Assembly (NCBI RefSeq): GCF_000212735.1
Contig: NC_015510.1
Span: forward strand, 3,776,001 to 3,840,000
DNA length: 64,000 nucleotides
Direction: 5' to 3'
From: Haliscomenobacter hydrossis DSM 1100
GTDB taxonomy: Bacteria; Bacteroidota; Bacteroidia; Chitinophagales; Saprospiraceae
Positions 34,702-43,748 of this stretch are shown here, one piece after another. Numbering within the stretch: position 1 is the first letter of the stretch; every line of letters starts with the position of its first letter. A program made the translations under genes and the position numbers. The notes under the pieces are model-generated. The model made no database searches and was not told the origin of the DNA. It was given only the letters and a program-made list of their open reading frames with translations.

Positions 34702-34846
34702 AAGTGTTTTTGTTTTCTCCAATATAAACGTACTTTTACACCAAAGTTTATTGTAAAATTTACACTTAGTTTGCAGGAGATAATTTTCTTCGTGCTTTAT
34801 GAATAACAACCAACTTTTATTTTCATCCAACATCCTCAACACAAAG

Positions 34847-36292
34847 ATGGAAGCTACTGCGCACCCAATCAAAAACACAAAAATCGTAGCTACGGTAGGT
34901 CCGGCATCTAACACCTACGAAGCACTGCTCGAACTTGCCAAGGCAGGTGTGAATGTTTTTCGCCTCAACTTTTCTCATGGTACTCATGATGACCACTTGC
35001 AGGTAATCAACCACGTAACGTATATCAACGAGAAATACGGGATGTACCTCGGTCTTTTGGCCGATTTACAAGGTCCGAAGCTTCGGGTTGGTGAAATCGA
35101 AAACAACGCACTTCAACTCAATCCAGGTGACATTGTCACTTTTGTCAACGAGAAGTGCGTGGGCAATATGGAAAGAATTTACATGAGCTACCAGGATTTC
35201 CCTAAAGATGTAAAAGTTGGGGAAACAGTTTTGGTAGACGATGGAAAACTGGTCTTTGAAGTGGTAGAGACCAACCAAACAGACACCGTTAAGTTGAAAA
35301 CCATTTACGGAGGGATTCTTTCTTCTCGTAAAGGAGTCAACTTGCCGAATACCAAGGTGTCACTGCCTTCTTTAACGGAAAAAGACCTGGCTGATCTTGA
35401 TTTTATCTTGACCCAACCAGTCAACTGGATTGCACTTTCCTTTGTTCGTCGTTCTGCCGACGTGAAGCAACTGCGCGAAATCCTCAATGAAAAGAAGCAC
35501 CCTGCAAAGATCATTTCGAAGATCGAAAAGCCAGAAGCAATCGAACGCATTGACAAAATCATCAAAGCATCTAATGCGGTGATGGTGGCGCGCGGCGACC
35601 TGGGTATCGAATTGCCGATTGAGCAAGTCCCCAATATTCAGAAGATGATCATCCAAAAATGCCTTCAGCGGGCTCGCCCAGTCATTGTGGCTACCCAGAT
35701 GATGGAAAGTATGATGACCAATCCTTCTCCTACCCGTGCCGAAGCTACCGACGTAGCCAATGCAGTATTGGATGGCGCTGATGCGGTGATGTTGAGTGGA
35801 GAAACTGCTTCGGGCAAACACCCGGTGAAAGTTGTAGAGTACATGACGAAGATCATCGTCGAAGCAGAAAAATATTTTGCCATTGGCGCTCGCCGTCCAA
35901 TTCCTTCGCATAAATCGCGTACTTTCCTTTCCGACGCAGTGTGTCTGAACGCAGCAAAAACCGCCGAAGACATCCACGCCAAGGCGATTGTGGGGATGAC
36001 CAGCTCGGGATATACCGCGTTTAAAGTATCGAGTTACCGCCCTAAAAACACCATCGAAATTTACATTTTCTCTGATCGAATGCACATGTTGGCCACCTTG
36101 AACCTGGTTTGGGGCGTGCGCTGCTACTACTATGATCAATTCACGACCACTGATGAAACGATCAATGATGTTACTGCAATTTTGAAAAACGACGGGGTAG
36201 TCCATCAAGGGGATATCATTGTCAATACGGCAACCATGCCATTGCACCGTCGGCACCGCACCAACATGCTAAAAGTGACGGTGATCGAATAA
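34847..36292 (+). CDS. pyk: Pyruvate kinase
   Basis: A 481-residue glycolytic enzyme making pyruvate and ATP from phosphoenolpyruvate. It has KIVATVGPASNTYEALLELAKAGVNVFRLNFSHG at the start, the active-site signature around IISKIEKPEAIERID with its essential lysine, VMVARGDLGIELP and the C-terminal allosteric domain. ATG 34847 (MEATAHPIKNTK) gives the usual length; the in-frame ATG at 34799 would add 16 residues and cannot be excluded. It ends in a strong hairpin terminator. Confidence 0.97.
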   Translation: MEATAHPIKNTKIVATVGPASNTYEALLELAKAGVNVFRLNFSHGTHDDHLQVINHVTYINEKYGMYLGLLADLQGPKLRVGEIENNALQLNPGDIVTFVNEKCVGNMERIYMSYQDFPKDVKVGETVLVDDGKLVFEVVETNQTDTVKLKTIYGGILSSRKGVNLPNTKVSLPSLTEKDLADLDFILTQPVNWIALSFVRRSADVKQLREILNEKKHPAKIISKIEKPEAIERIDKIIKASNAVMVARGDLGIELPIEQVPNIQKMIIQKCLQRARPVIVATQMMESMMTNPSPTRAEATDVANAVLDGADAVMLSGETASGKHPVKVVEYMTKIIVEAEKYFAIGARRPIPSHKSRTFLSDAVCLNAAKTAEDIHAKAIVGMTSSGYTAFKVSSYRPKNTIEIYIFSDRMHMLATLNLVWGVRCYYYDQFTTTDETINDVTAILKNDGVVHQGDIIVNTATMPLHRRHRTNMLKVTVIE

Positions 36293-36305
36293 ATCTCACC
36301 CCTTG

Positions 36306-36362
36306 GAGCTTGTTTAAGTTTTTGGGCCGGTTGCAGGCCGCCCTAAAAACTTAAACAAGCTC
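36306..36362 (+). terminator. pyk terminator hairpin
   Basis: GAGCTTGTTTAAGTTTTT (36306-36323) pairs with its complement at 36345-36362, with a GGGCC-rich inner stem. The arm word GAGC(A/T)TGTTTAA recurs in element A and singly at about 9700. Confidence 0.75.
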
Positions 36363-36385
36363 TAAGCTCATCGTAAGAGCAAAAG

Positions 36386-36472
36386 AGTCTACAGATTGTA
36401 ACTTTCCAGGGTTTAAATTTGTTAAAATAAATTTGGGGATTTATTCACCTGGAAACTACTAGTCTGTAGACT
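36386..36472. repeat. Second hairpin between pyk and the envelope operon
   Basis: AGTCTACAGATTGTAACTTT and CCAGG (36386-36410) pair imperfectly with 36448-36472 (CCTGGAAACTACTAGTCTGT then AGACT). It ends 14 bases before the next start codon, so it would be in the leader or promoter of that gene. Confidence 0.7.
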
Positions 36473-36486
36473 TCAAAATTTTATGC

Positions 36487-37494
36487 ATGAAAATTATTAT
36501 CCCAATGGCTGGTCGGGGCTCGCGCCTACGTCCACATACCCTAACCATTCCAAAACCATTACTGCCTATTGCGGGAAAACCAATTGTGCAACGCATTGTT
36601 GAGGGGTTCAGCGCATCATTTTCAGGAGCCATTGAGGAAGTGGCATTTGTGATTGGAGATTTTGGTAAAGCGGTAGAACTGGAACTCCAAAGCATCGCCG
36701 AATTAATTGGAGCCAAATGCTCGATTTATTATCAGGATTTACCATTGGGACCTGCACACGCCATTTATTGTGCCCGGGAAAGTTTGAATGGCCCATGTTT
36801 GGTCGCATTTGCCGATACCCTCTTTAAAGCTGACTTTCATTTTGATTTGTCGAATGATGGTCTGGTTTGGGTCAAACAAGTAGAAAACCCTGCTTCTTTT
36901 GGGGTGGTAAAAACCAATGACGATGATGTCATTACTGATTTTGTAGAAAAATCTCCGGTTTTTATTTCTGATCAGGCCATTGTAGGAATCTACTACTTTC
37001 GGGATGGATTAGACTTTCGCAATCAGGTTGAATACCTTATCGACAATGTGATAAAGGACAAAGGAGAATTTCAGATTACTTCAGTCCTCGAAATCATGAA
37101 AAATCGGGGAACTCAATTTCGCAAAGCCCCCATTGAAGAATGGCTGGATTGTGGCAATATGGAAAGTGTGTTGGAAACCCATCGCCGCATCCTTGAATTG
37201 AAAGAAAATTCCGAACATTTAATCAGTTCTTCCGCTTCTTTACACAATACCCGGGTGATTCCTCCTTGTTATATTGGTGCCAATACCCAGGTTCGCAATG
37301 CAATCATTGGTCCTTTCGTTTCTATTGGAAGCAACTGTATCATTGAAAATGCTGTTATTGAAAATAGCATTATTCAAAATGAAGCTATGGTGAGGCATGT
37401 TTCTTTGCAACATTCTATGCTTGGCAACCAGAGTGAGTATGCAGGGAGTCCAAAAGTGTTAAATATGGGCGATTTTACTACCTTTAAAGAGTAA
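36487..37494 (+). CDS. Sugar-1-phosphate nucleotidyltransferase
   Basis: A 335-residue enzyme of the RmlA/GlmU type. The N-terminal NTP-transferase domain starts MKIIIPMAGRGSRLRPHTLTIPKPLLPIAGKP (the GxGxRxxP nucleotide loop and following lysine). The C-terminal part (about 255-315) is a left-handed beta-helix of hexapeptide repeats (VIPPCYIGANTQVRNAIIGPFVSIGSNCIIENAVI). It makes an NDP-sugar, probably for envelope glycans; the sugar is not evident. First gene of a compact operon. Confidence 0.9.
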   Translation: MKIIIPMAGRGSRLRPHTLTIPKPLLPIAGKPIVQRIVEGFSASFSGAIEEVAFVIGDFGKAVELELQSIAELIGAKCSIYYQDLPLGPAHAIYCARESLNGPCLVAFADTLFKADFHFDLSNDGLVWVKQVENPASFGVVKTNDDDVITDFVEKSPVFISDQAIVGIYYFRDGLDFRNQVEYLIDNVIKDKGEFQITSVLEIMKNRGTQFRKAPIEEWLDCGNMESVLETHRRILELKENSEHLISSSASLHNTRVIPPCYIGANTQVRNAIIGPFVSIGSNCIIENAVIENSIIQNEAMVRHVSLQHSMLGNQSEYAGSPKVLNMGDFTTFKE

Positions 37495-37515
37495 TTGCCT
37501 CAAAAAAAGCTGTTT

Positions 37516-39207
37516 ATGAGGAGTTCAATTTTGGCCGCGCTGCTCTGTGCAGTTGTGACCCTTGGTGCGCAGAATGAAACGGTAGCCAATAAAGAAGTGA
37601 CCCGTGAGGCCCTCATCATTGAGGCAGGTAAAGAAAAAATGTTGGGCCGCCTGGACAAGGCCAAAGAATTGTACAAACAACTCCTTAAAGAATACCCCAA
37701 TAATGAACTGGCTGCCTACGAGTTGGCGCGGATTCTGATGGTGCAAAATCAACCAGAAGAAGCCATCATTTGGGCCAATAAGGCTGCTGCCGTAAACCCT
37801 TCTAACGTTTGGTACGCCATTCTCAAGGCCGATGCGCAGCAAGCCATGGGGCAATACAAAGATGCAGCAGGCGTGTATGAACAACTTACCCGCCAATACC
37901 CCACCCAATCAAATTATTTTTACAAATGGGCTTTTTACCTCGTAAAAGCCAACGAATTGAATCCTGCCCTTCGAGTATACGACGATTTGGAGCGCCGCAT
38001 TGGAATGAACGAAACGTTGGTGAGATTGAAACATGGCCTCTATCATGCTCAGGGCGATGATAAAAAAGCAGCACGTGAGTTGCAGCGTTTAGCCGATGCT
38101 CATCCAAACAATATCGATTACAAGCACAATTTGGCTGAATTTTACACCGAAATTGGAGAAAAAGAGCAGGCTCGAGCAACCTATCGAAAAATTTTGAGCC
38201 TGGATCCCAATGATGCCAAAGCCAATCTGGCCCTGGCGGGTGGAGATGTAAACAAACAAAATGACGCGCAATACCTTTCCTCACTACGGCAAAGTTTTGA
38301 GAGTCGGGATGTGAGCATCGAAGTGAAACTTGGAAAAATTGAGCCTTTGCTCAACAAATACCTGAGCTCAGGAGATCCTGGCCTGGGCAAAGAACTGCTA
38401 CAGCTTTCCGAAATTCTGGAACAATTGTATCCCAAAGAAGCCAAACCCTTTGCCATCAGTGCTTCCATCCTGAACAAACAGGGCAAAAAAGCCGAAGCCC
38501 TCGAAAAAGCACGCATCGCACTCAACATCGATGATACCGATTTTGCCCAATGGGAAACTTTGTTTTTGGGACTGGAAACACTGGGAGATATGCCCGCTTT
38601 ACTCAAGGCTTGTGAAAACGCCCTGGATGTATTTCCGAACAAACCCGAGGTTTATGCTTATGCGGCTACGGCTGAATTGGCGATGCACAACTTGAGCAAT
38701 GCCCAAGACCTGATCAACCAGGCTTTACCCATCTCGGCTAAATTCCCGGTGGTTCGCCAACATTTGTTGAGCTTATTAGCAATGGTACAAACCCAACAGA
38801 ACAACCCAAGTGGAGCAGATCAAAACTTTGCGGAAGCCCTTAAACTGAATGCCAATTCAGCTACAACATTAGCTTGGCAATCTTTAAGTTTTTCGTTGCG
38901 CCCTACAGGTGCTGCGCAAGCCTTACAATTGGCCCAAAAAGCTTTACAAACTGAACCACAATCCCGTTTGGCCATTTATGCTTTGGCAAGGGCGCAATTC
39001 CGCAACAGCAATTTAGCCGAAGCCAAAAACAAAATAGAATCTTTATTGCCCAGTGCCAATCCATTGTATTTGGAACAGTATGGCGATGTGCTGTTTAAAA
39101 GTGGAGACACCGCTGGAGCAGTACAACAATGGGGACTTGCCGTAACAAAAGGTAGTGTTTCATCGTCTTTGAAGAAAAAATTCAATGAAAAACAATTGCA
39201 TGAATAA
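37516..39207 (+). CDS. TPR-repeat protein, exported
   Basis: A 563-residue protein with a signal peptide (MRSSILAALLCAVVTLGAQ) and tetratricopeptide repeats over most of its length (for example LDKAKELYKQLLKEYPNNELAAYELARILM and EKEQARATYRKILSLDPNDAKANLALAG). It is probably a periplasmic scaffold. ATG 37516 gives the signal peptide directly; a TTG at 37495 opens the frame but looks unused. It begins 21 bases after the nucleotidyltransferase and overlaps the next gene by 23 bases. Confidence 0.88.
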   Translation: MRSSILAALLCAVVTLGAQNETVANKEVTREALIIEAGKEKMLGRLDKAKELYKQLLKEYPNNELAAYELARILMVQNQPEEAIIWANKAAAVNPSNVWYAILKADAQQAMGQYKDAAGVYEQLTRQYPTQSNYFYKWAFYLVKANELNPALRVYDDLERRIGMNETLVRLKHGLYHAQGDDKKAARELQRLADAHPNNIDYKHNLAEFYTEIGEKEQARATYRKILSLDPNDAKANLALAGGDVNKQNDAQYLSSLRQSFESRDVSIEVKLGKIEPLLNKYLSSGDPGLGKELLQLSEILEQLYPKEAKPFAISASILNKQGKKAEALEKARIALNIDDTDFAQWETLFLGLETLGDMPALLKACENALDVFPNKPEVYAYAATAELAMHNLSNAQDLINQALPISAKFPVVRQHLLSLLAMVQTQQNNPSGADQNFAEALKLNANSATTLAWQSLSFSLRPTGAAQALQLAQKALQTEPQSRLAIYALARAQFRNSNLAEAKNKIESLLPSANPLYLEQYGDVLFKSGDTAGAVQQWGLAVTKGSVSSSLKKKFNEKQLHE

Positions 39208-40018
39208 GGGGCAAAAATTGACTTTTGCAGGGAAGAGCATAATTCTATGGCCGAATAGCGGAACCATACAGGCCTTAATGCTTTCATTGCTCCTGGGAAT
39301 TGGCTTTTCCTGCGGCACTTCAAAAAAATTAGGAAAAGACAGCAACCTCAGTTCAACTGAACTTTTGGTGCGCCGGCTCGAAACCAAACAAATCAAAGCC
39401 AAAACCTTTGATGGCAGAGCTAAAATCGATTTCCGCAGTACCGATATGTCGGCCTCGGCTACGATCAGGATTCGCATGCAAAAAGACAGTTCAATTTGGG
39501 TTACCCTAAGTAAATTGGGCTTTGAGGTAGGGCGAGCGTTCATTACCAGTGACTCGGTACACATCCTCGATCGCATCAATAACGAATACACCGTATACGC
39601 CCTGGATTATCTCAGCAAAGAATACCAATTGCCGGGAAATTTGTTGCTCATCCAGCAGGTTATTTTAGGTAACCCATTTTTCCTTTCCCGCAATTTTACC
39701 AGTACTTCTGCTGGCGATCGTTATTTATTGAACGATTCGGGGTCGGGCAAAGAAATAAAAATGTCGATCGAAACCAATGCATTGCGCTTGCGCAACTTCC
39801 AATATTTGGAGCCCAGCGCATCGCGATCCTTAAATTTGGATTTGGAAGAATACAATGCCGCCAACGACAAACAAGATTTTTCGTATCTTCGTAAATTCGT
39901 GGTGGACAGCCGTGAAACAGGAAAAGTAGAAGTAAACATTCAATTCACACAGGTAGAGCTCAATGTCCCAATATCAATGCCATTTGATGTTCCGCAGCGC
40001 TTTAAACGGGTCAAATAA
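39185..40018 (+). CDS. DUF4292 domain lipoprotein
   Basis: A 277-residue Bacteroidota protein with a late lipoprotein signal (ALMLSLLLGIGFSCGTS, Cys at about 43), suggesting that the true start may be the internal ATG just before ALMLS... at about codon 32. The following domain (ELLVRRLETKQIKAKTFDGRAKIDF... SIWVTLSKLGFEVGRAFITSDSVHILDR) is DUF4292, with a LolB/LppX-like half-barrel feel. A role in lipoprotein or envelope assembly is plausible. It overlaps both neighbours, so all three are translationally coupled. Confidence 0.88.
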   Translation: MKNNCMNKGQKLTFAGKSIILWPNSGTIQALMLSLLLGIGFSCGTSKKLGKDSNLSSTELLVRRLETKQIKAKTFDGRAKIDFRSTDMSASATIRIRMQKDSSIWVTLSKLGFEVGRAFITSDSVHILDRINNEYTVYALDYLSKEYQLPGNLLLIQQVILGNPFFLSRNFTSTSAGDRYLLNDSGSGKEIKMSIETNALRLRNFQYLEPSASRSLNLDLEEYNAANDKQDFSYLRKFVVDSRETGKVEVNIQFTQVELNVPISMPFDVPQRFKRVK

Positions 40019-41300
40019 AAAAATCATTGGCCGAGTGCTCTTGCTACTGGTGTTTTGCTGGTCGGTACAGTACGCCAATGCGCAAACACGCAAAGATCTT
40101 GAAGACAAACGCCGAAAACTGATCGAAGAAATTGATCAGACCAATACCCGTTTGTCGGCTACGCGCAAAGATAAAAATGCAGCACTCCAGGTTTTTTTAA
40201 CCCTCCAGTCTCAAGTCAAAAAACGCGAACAACTCATTGGAACCCTTCAACAAGAGATTGAGTTCAATGAAAGTAGCATCACCCGCACCAATGAAGTGCT
40301 GATTGCACTGCAGGACGATGTCCAGCGCTTAAAACAGGAATACACCCAGACCCTGCGCATGGCGCTGCGCCAAAAACTCAACCAAAATTACCTGTTGTTT
40401 TTGCTCTCCGCCGATAACCTCAACAATGCCATCCGCCGCTGGCAGTACATTCGGCAATACCAACGCTACCGCAAGCGGCAGGCCCGTTTGATTGTTGAAA
40501 CCCAATCTACCCTGCGGGACAAGACGGTCCAGATGAAGCAGCGCATCCGCGAAAAGGAAAATCTCTTGAATGGAGTAGCGCAGCAAAAACAAACCCTCGA
40601 CGTAGAGTTAAAAGACAAAAACCAGGCCCTGAAAACTTTAAAAGCCGATGAAAAAGTATTGCTTAAAGCATTGACGGATCGACAGAAAATCCACAACAAC
40701 CTCAACCGGGTTATTGAAAACGTGATTCAGCAGGAGATGTTGGCGCAACGGAAAAAAGCCCGCAGTGCCGAGGTTTTAGCCAATGCCAACAACCCCAGCC
40801 CTCCTTTAACGAGCAACATCAAACCAGAACGAAATACAAAAATTGCCACTACGGCTCCCGTGAATTCTGCTCCTTCAAGTGAAGACGTGGCTGCAACGGG
40901 TACTTTTACCTCGCGCAAAGGGCGATTGACCTGGCCGGTAGAGCAAGGAAGAATTGTACAAGGATTTGGAACCTTTCAGCACCCGAAATACAAAGATGTC
41001 AAAGTCTCCAACAGTGGCCTGGACATTGGCACCTCGCCCTCAGGTAAAGTACTTGCCGTTTTTGAAGGGAAAGTAGTAGGTGCACAATTCATCAATGGCT
41101 ATCAATATACCGTGATCATTCAGCATGGCACGTATTACACGGTGTACTCCAATATCGCCTCGGTAAGCATTAAACGGGGCGATTCGGTAAGCGCTGGACA
41201 AGAAATTGGCCGCGTGGGAACTGAAAGACCAGAAATGCACTTTGAAGTTTGGCGGGACAAACAAAAACTCAATCCCGCAACTTGGTTAGAAAGAAGATAA
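39987..41300 (+). CDS. EnvC-like murein hydrolase activator
   Basis: A 437-residue periplasmic protein with a signal sequence (NKKIIGRVLLLLVFCWSVQYANA), long coiled coils (about 35-270) and a C-terminal LytM/M23 domain. The LytM active site is degenerate: NSGLDIG where catalytic enzymes have HxGxD, and MHFEVW without the first histidine of HxH. It should therefore activate an amidase rather than cut peptidoglycan, as EnvC and NlpD do. An upstream in-frame ATG at 39963 is possible. Overlaps the DUF4292 gene; hflX follows after four bases. Confidence 0.9.
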   Translation: MFRSALNGSNKKIIGRVLLLLVFCWSVQYANAQTRKDLEDKRRKLIEEIDQTNTRLSATRKDKNAALQVFLTLQSQVKKREQLIGTLQQEIEFNESSITRTNEVLIALQDDVQRLKQEYTQTLRMALRQKLNQNYLLFLLSADNLNNAIRRWQYIRQYQRYRKRQARLIVETQSTLRDKTVQMKQRIREKENLLNGVAQQKQTLDVELKDKNQALKTLKADEKVLLKALTDRQKIHNNLNRVIENVIQQEMLAQRKKARSAEVLANANNPSPPLTSNIKPERNTKIATTAPVNSAPSSEDVAATGTFTSRKGRLTWPVEQGRIVQGFGTFQHPKYKDVKVSNSGLDIGTSPSGKVLAVFEGKVVGAQFINGYQYTVIIQHGTYYTVYSNIASVSIKRGDSVSAGQEIGRVGTERPEMHFEVWRDKQKLNPATWLERR

Positions 41301-41304
41301 GCTT

Positions 41305-42519
41305 ATGGCAAACGAGTGGAATATTGGTGAACAGCGGAAGAAAGGCATTGCCCAAGAAGCAGAATTTGCCTTGCTGGTAGGAGTTATCCACAAAACTCAA
41401 ACGGAAGAACTCGTAGAAGAGTACCTCGACGAACTGGAGTTTTTGGCCCTAACTGCCGGTGCAGTTACGGTAAAACGGTATACCCAAAAATTGGTTGCGC
41501 CAGATCCGCGCACCTACATCGGCAAAGGAAAATTGGAAGAAATAGCCGATTACATCGAGCGCCACGAAGAGATCACCATGGTCATTTTTGACGATGACCT
41601 CACGGGTAAACAAACCAACGCCCTGGAAGAAGCGCTGAAGGTGAAAATCATCGACCGCAGTAGCTTGATCCTGGATATTTTTGCGACCCGCGCCCAAACG
41701 GCTCAGGCCAAAACCCAGGTGGAACTGGCGCAAATGCAATACCTCCTGCCGCGCTTGCGTGGCCTTTGGACGCACCTTGAACGCCAACGTGGGGGCATCG
41801 GGATGCGTGGCCCTGGGGAAAAGGAAATTGAAACCGACCGTCGGATCATTCGGGATAAAATTGCCTTGTTGAAAGAAAAACTCAAGGTCATCGATCGCCA
41901 GGCCGTCACCCAACGCAAAAATCGGGGTGAATTGATTCGGGTATCGCTAGTAGGATATACCAACGTGGGGAAGTCGACCTTGATGAATTTGCTCAGCAAA
42001 TCGGATGTTTTTGCCGAAAACAAACTCTTTGCAACCCTGGATACCACTGTGCGCAAAGTGGCCTGGGATAGCGTTCCCTTCCTCTTGTCGGATACCGTAG
42101 GATTTATCCGCAAATTGCCCCACCACCTCATCGAAAGTTTTAAATCGACACTCGATGAAGTGCTTGAAAGCGATATTTTGCTGCACGTAGTCGATGTTTC
42201 GCACCCCCAACATGAAGATCAAATTCGCACGGTCAATGAGACCCTGGACGAATTGAAGGCCCTGCAAAAGCCAACCCTCTTCATCTTCAATAAAATTGAC
42301 CGCTACCGCGAACAACACTACGATCCTTTTTTGGAAGATGACGCCAAAGAAGAGATTGAAATGAGCATCCGAGGCAACCTCAAACACCTGTTTTTGCACG
42401 ATAACGTGCTGGTTTCTGCCTTGAGCAAGGAAGGAATCAACGAACTGCGCGAAAAGGTGTTAAAAATGGTGAAAGAACAATACCACATTCGGTATCCGTA
42501 TCAATCACGGCAGTGGTAG
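41305..42519 (+). CDS. hflX: GTPase HflX
   Basis: A 404-residue ribosome-associated GTPase that splits stalled or heat-damaged 70S ribosomes. The N-terminal HflX domain (about 20-190) contains VAPDPRTYIGKGKLEEI and RGGIGMRGPGEKEIETDRR. The G domain has G1 GYTNVGKS at 217-224, G3 DTVGFIRKLPH and G4 NKID. A perfect DnaA box (41384-41392) occurs in the coding sequence, 12 kb from the putative origin. Last gene of the operon. Confidence 0.97.
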   Translation: MANEWNIGEQRKKGIAQEAEFALLVGVIHKTQTEELVEEYLDELEFLALTAGAVTVKRYTQKLVAPDPRTYIGKGKLEEIADYIERHEEITMVIFDDDLTGKQTNALEEALKVKIIDRSSLILDIFATRAQTAQAKTQVELAQMQYLLPRLRGLWTHLERQRGGIGMRGPGEKEIETDRRIIRDKIALLKEKLKVIDRQAVTQRKNRGELIRVSLVGYTNVGKSTLMNLLSKSDVFAENKLFATLDTTVRKVAWDSVPFLLSDTVGFIRKLPHHLIESFKSTLDEVLESDILLHVVDVSHPQHEDQIRTVNETLDELKALQKPTLFIFNKIDRYREQHYDPFLEDDAKEEIEMSIRGNLKHLFLHDNVLVSALSKEGINELREKVLKMVKEQYHIRYPYQSRQW

Positions 42520-42620
42520 ATTCTTGACCATTCTACATGCTCAAAAAAACTTAATTTTGCCCCATTTCAACATTACGCATAGCCCATGCACCTCACACCG
42601 CCTGGGCGTAAACAACAAAC

Positions 42621-43526
42621 ATGAAGCCAACACTTTTGATACTGGCTGCGGGAATGGGCAGTCGTTACGGAGGTTTGAAACAGATAGATGGCGTAGGCCC
42701 AAACGGTGAAATTTTATTGGAGTACTCCATTTATGATGCCATCCGGGCTGGTTTTGGCAAAGTAGTTTTTGTGATCCGTAAGGATATTGAGGCTGCTTTT
42801 ATGGAAAAAATCGGCAACAAATTATCCGAAAACGTTGAAGTTGGTTTTGTGTACCAGGAGTACGATACCCCCATTGAAGGCGTAACAGCCTTTCCACACC
42901 GTGAAAAACCCTGGGGCACCGGGCACGCCATTTTAGTGGCTTACCAAACCATCAAAGAACCTTTTGCCGTCATCAATGCCGATGATTATTACGGCGTGGA
43001 CGGTTTCCGATCCATGGCGCAATTTTTACAAGAAACATGTAGTCCTCAGCACTTCTGCATGATCGGTTACGTCTTGGCCAATACCCTTTCCGAGAATGGT
43101 TTTGTATCCAGAGGCGTTTGTGAAGTAGACGCGCAGTTCAAACTCTTGAGTGTCACCGAACGCACCAAAATTGGTCGGGAGGAAGACCAGACCATTTGTT
43201 ATGAAGAACAAGGCCAGAAAGTAGCCCTACCCGACGAAACCTACGTATCCATGAATTTTTGGGGCTTCCACGCCAGTGTGTTTGAGTCTTTGCGCCAGGA
43301 TTTTATCCAGTTTGTACAAGACAATTGGTCGAACCCCAAAGCAGAATTTTACATTCCTACCGCAGTCAACAACATGATGAACCACAAAGGATTAGAAGTT
43401 ACCTTGTTGCCTAGCCATGACCTCTGGTATGGGGTTACCTATCAGGAAGACCGCGGCACCGTAGCCCGGGCTTTTCAACAGTTCATCGCTGCAGGCCGCT
43501 ATCCCCAAGATTTGTGGGCTAAATAA
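42621..43526 (+). CDS. Nucleotidyltransferase (MurU/RmlA-like)
   Basis: A 301-residue NTP-transferase: LLILAAGMGSRYGGLKQIDGVGPNGE is the nucleotide-binding loop, DADDYYG-like NADDYYGVDGF the metal site. It has no hexapeptide repeat tail. The neighbouring gene downstream is a sugar kinase of the NahK/AmgK type, and such pairs convert a hexosamine to its 1-phosphate and then to an NDP-sugar, as AmgK-MurU do in cell-wall recycling. The sugar and nucleotide are inferred only from this context. Confidence 0.85.
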   Translation: MKPTLLILAAGMGSRYGGLKQIDGVGPNGEILLEYSIYDAIRAGFGKVVFVIRKDIEAAFMEKIGNKLSENVEVGFVYQEYDTPIEGVTAFPHREKPWGTGHAILVAYQTIKEPFAVINADDYYGVDGFRSMAQFLQETCSPQHFCMIGYVLANTLSENGFVSRGVCEVDAQFKLLSVTERTKIGREEDQTICYEEQGQKVALPDETYVSMNFWGFHASVFESLRQDFIQFVQDNWSNPKAEFYIPTAVNNMMNHKGLEVTLLPSHDLWYGVTYQEDRGTVARAFQQFIAAGRYPQDLWAK

Positions 43527-43725
43527 GTTGAGGAGGTTGAGAAGTTAGTTGAGGAGGTTGAGAAGTTGAGAAGGTTGAGGCTGCCGCCAGCGACAAAGAG
43601 AGTGTTCAAAAGAGAATATTGATTTGTTGCTCGCGGAAGCCTCAACCTTCTCAACCTTCTCAACCTCCTCAACTCCTCAACCTTCTCAACCTCCTCAACC
43701 TCCTCAACCTCCTCAACTTTTTTTT
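43527..43725. repeat. 9-bp minisatellite arranged as an inverted repeat, with T-run
   Basis: The left arm (43527-43582) is built of GTTGAGGAG/GTTGAGAAG units; the right arm (43638-43717) is the complement, CTCAACCTT/CTCAACCTC units, about nine copies. The right arm ends in eight T's (43718-43725), so it can act as a terminator. Any reading frame through it gives only Leu-Leu-Asn or Pro-Ser-Gln repeats and is not a gene. Confidence 0.9.
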
Positions 43726-43748
43726 CACCGACCTAACCAGACCGCAAC

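Noticed and set aside
35372..36256. A 294-codon minus-strand frame inside pyk
   Set aside because: It is antisense to a conserved glycolytic gene with no protein-like domain.
39987..41300. Active M23 endopeptidase in the envelope operon
   Set aside because: The zinc ligands of the LytM domain are missing (NSGLD, MHFEV), so it is called an EnvC-like activator.
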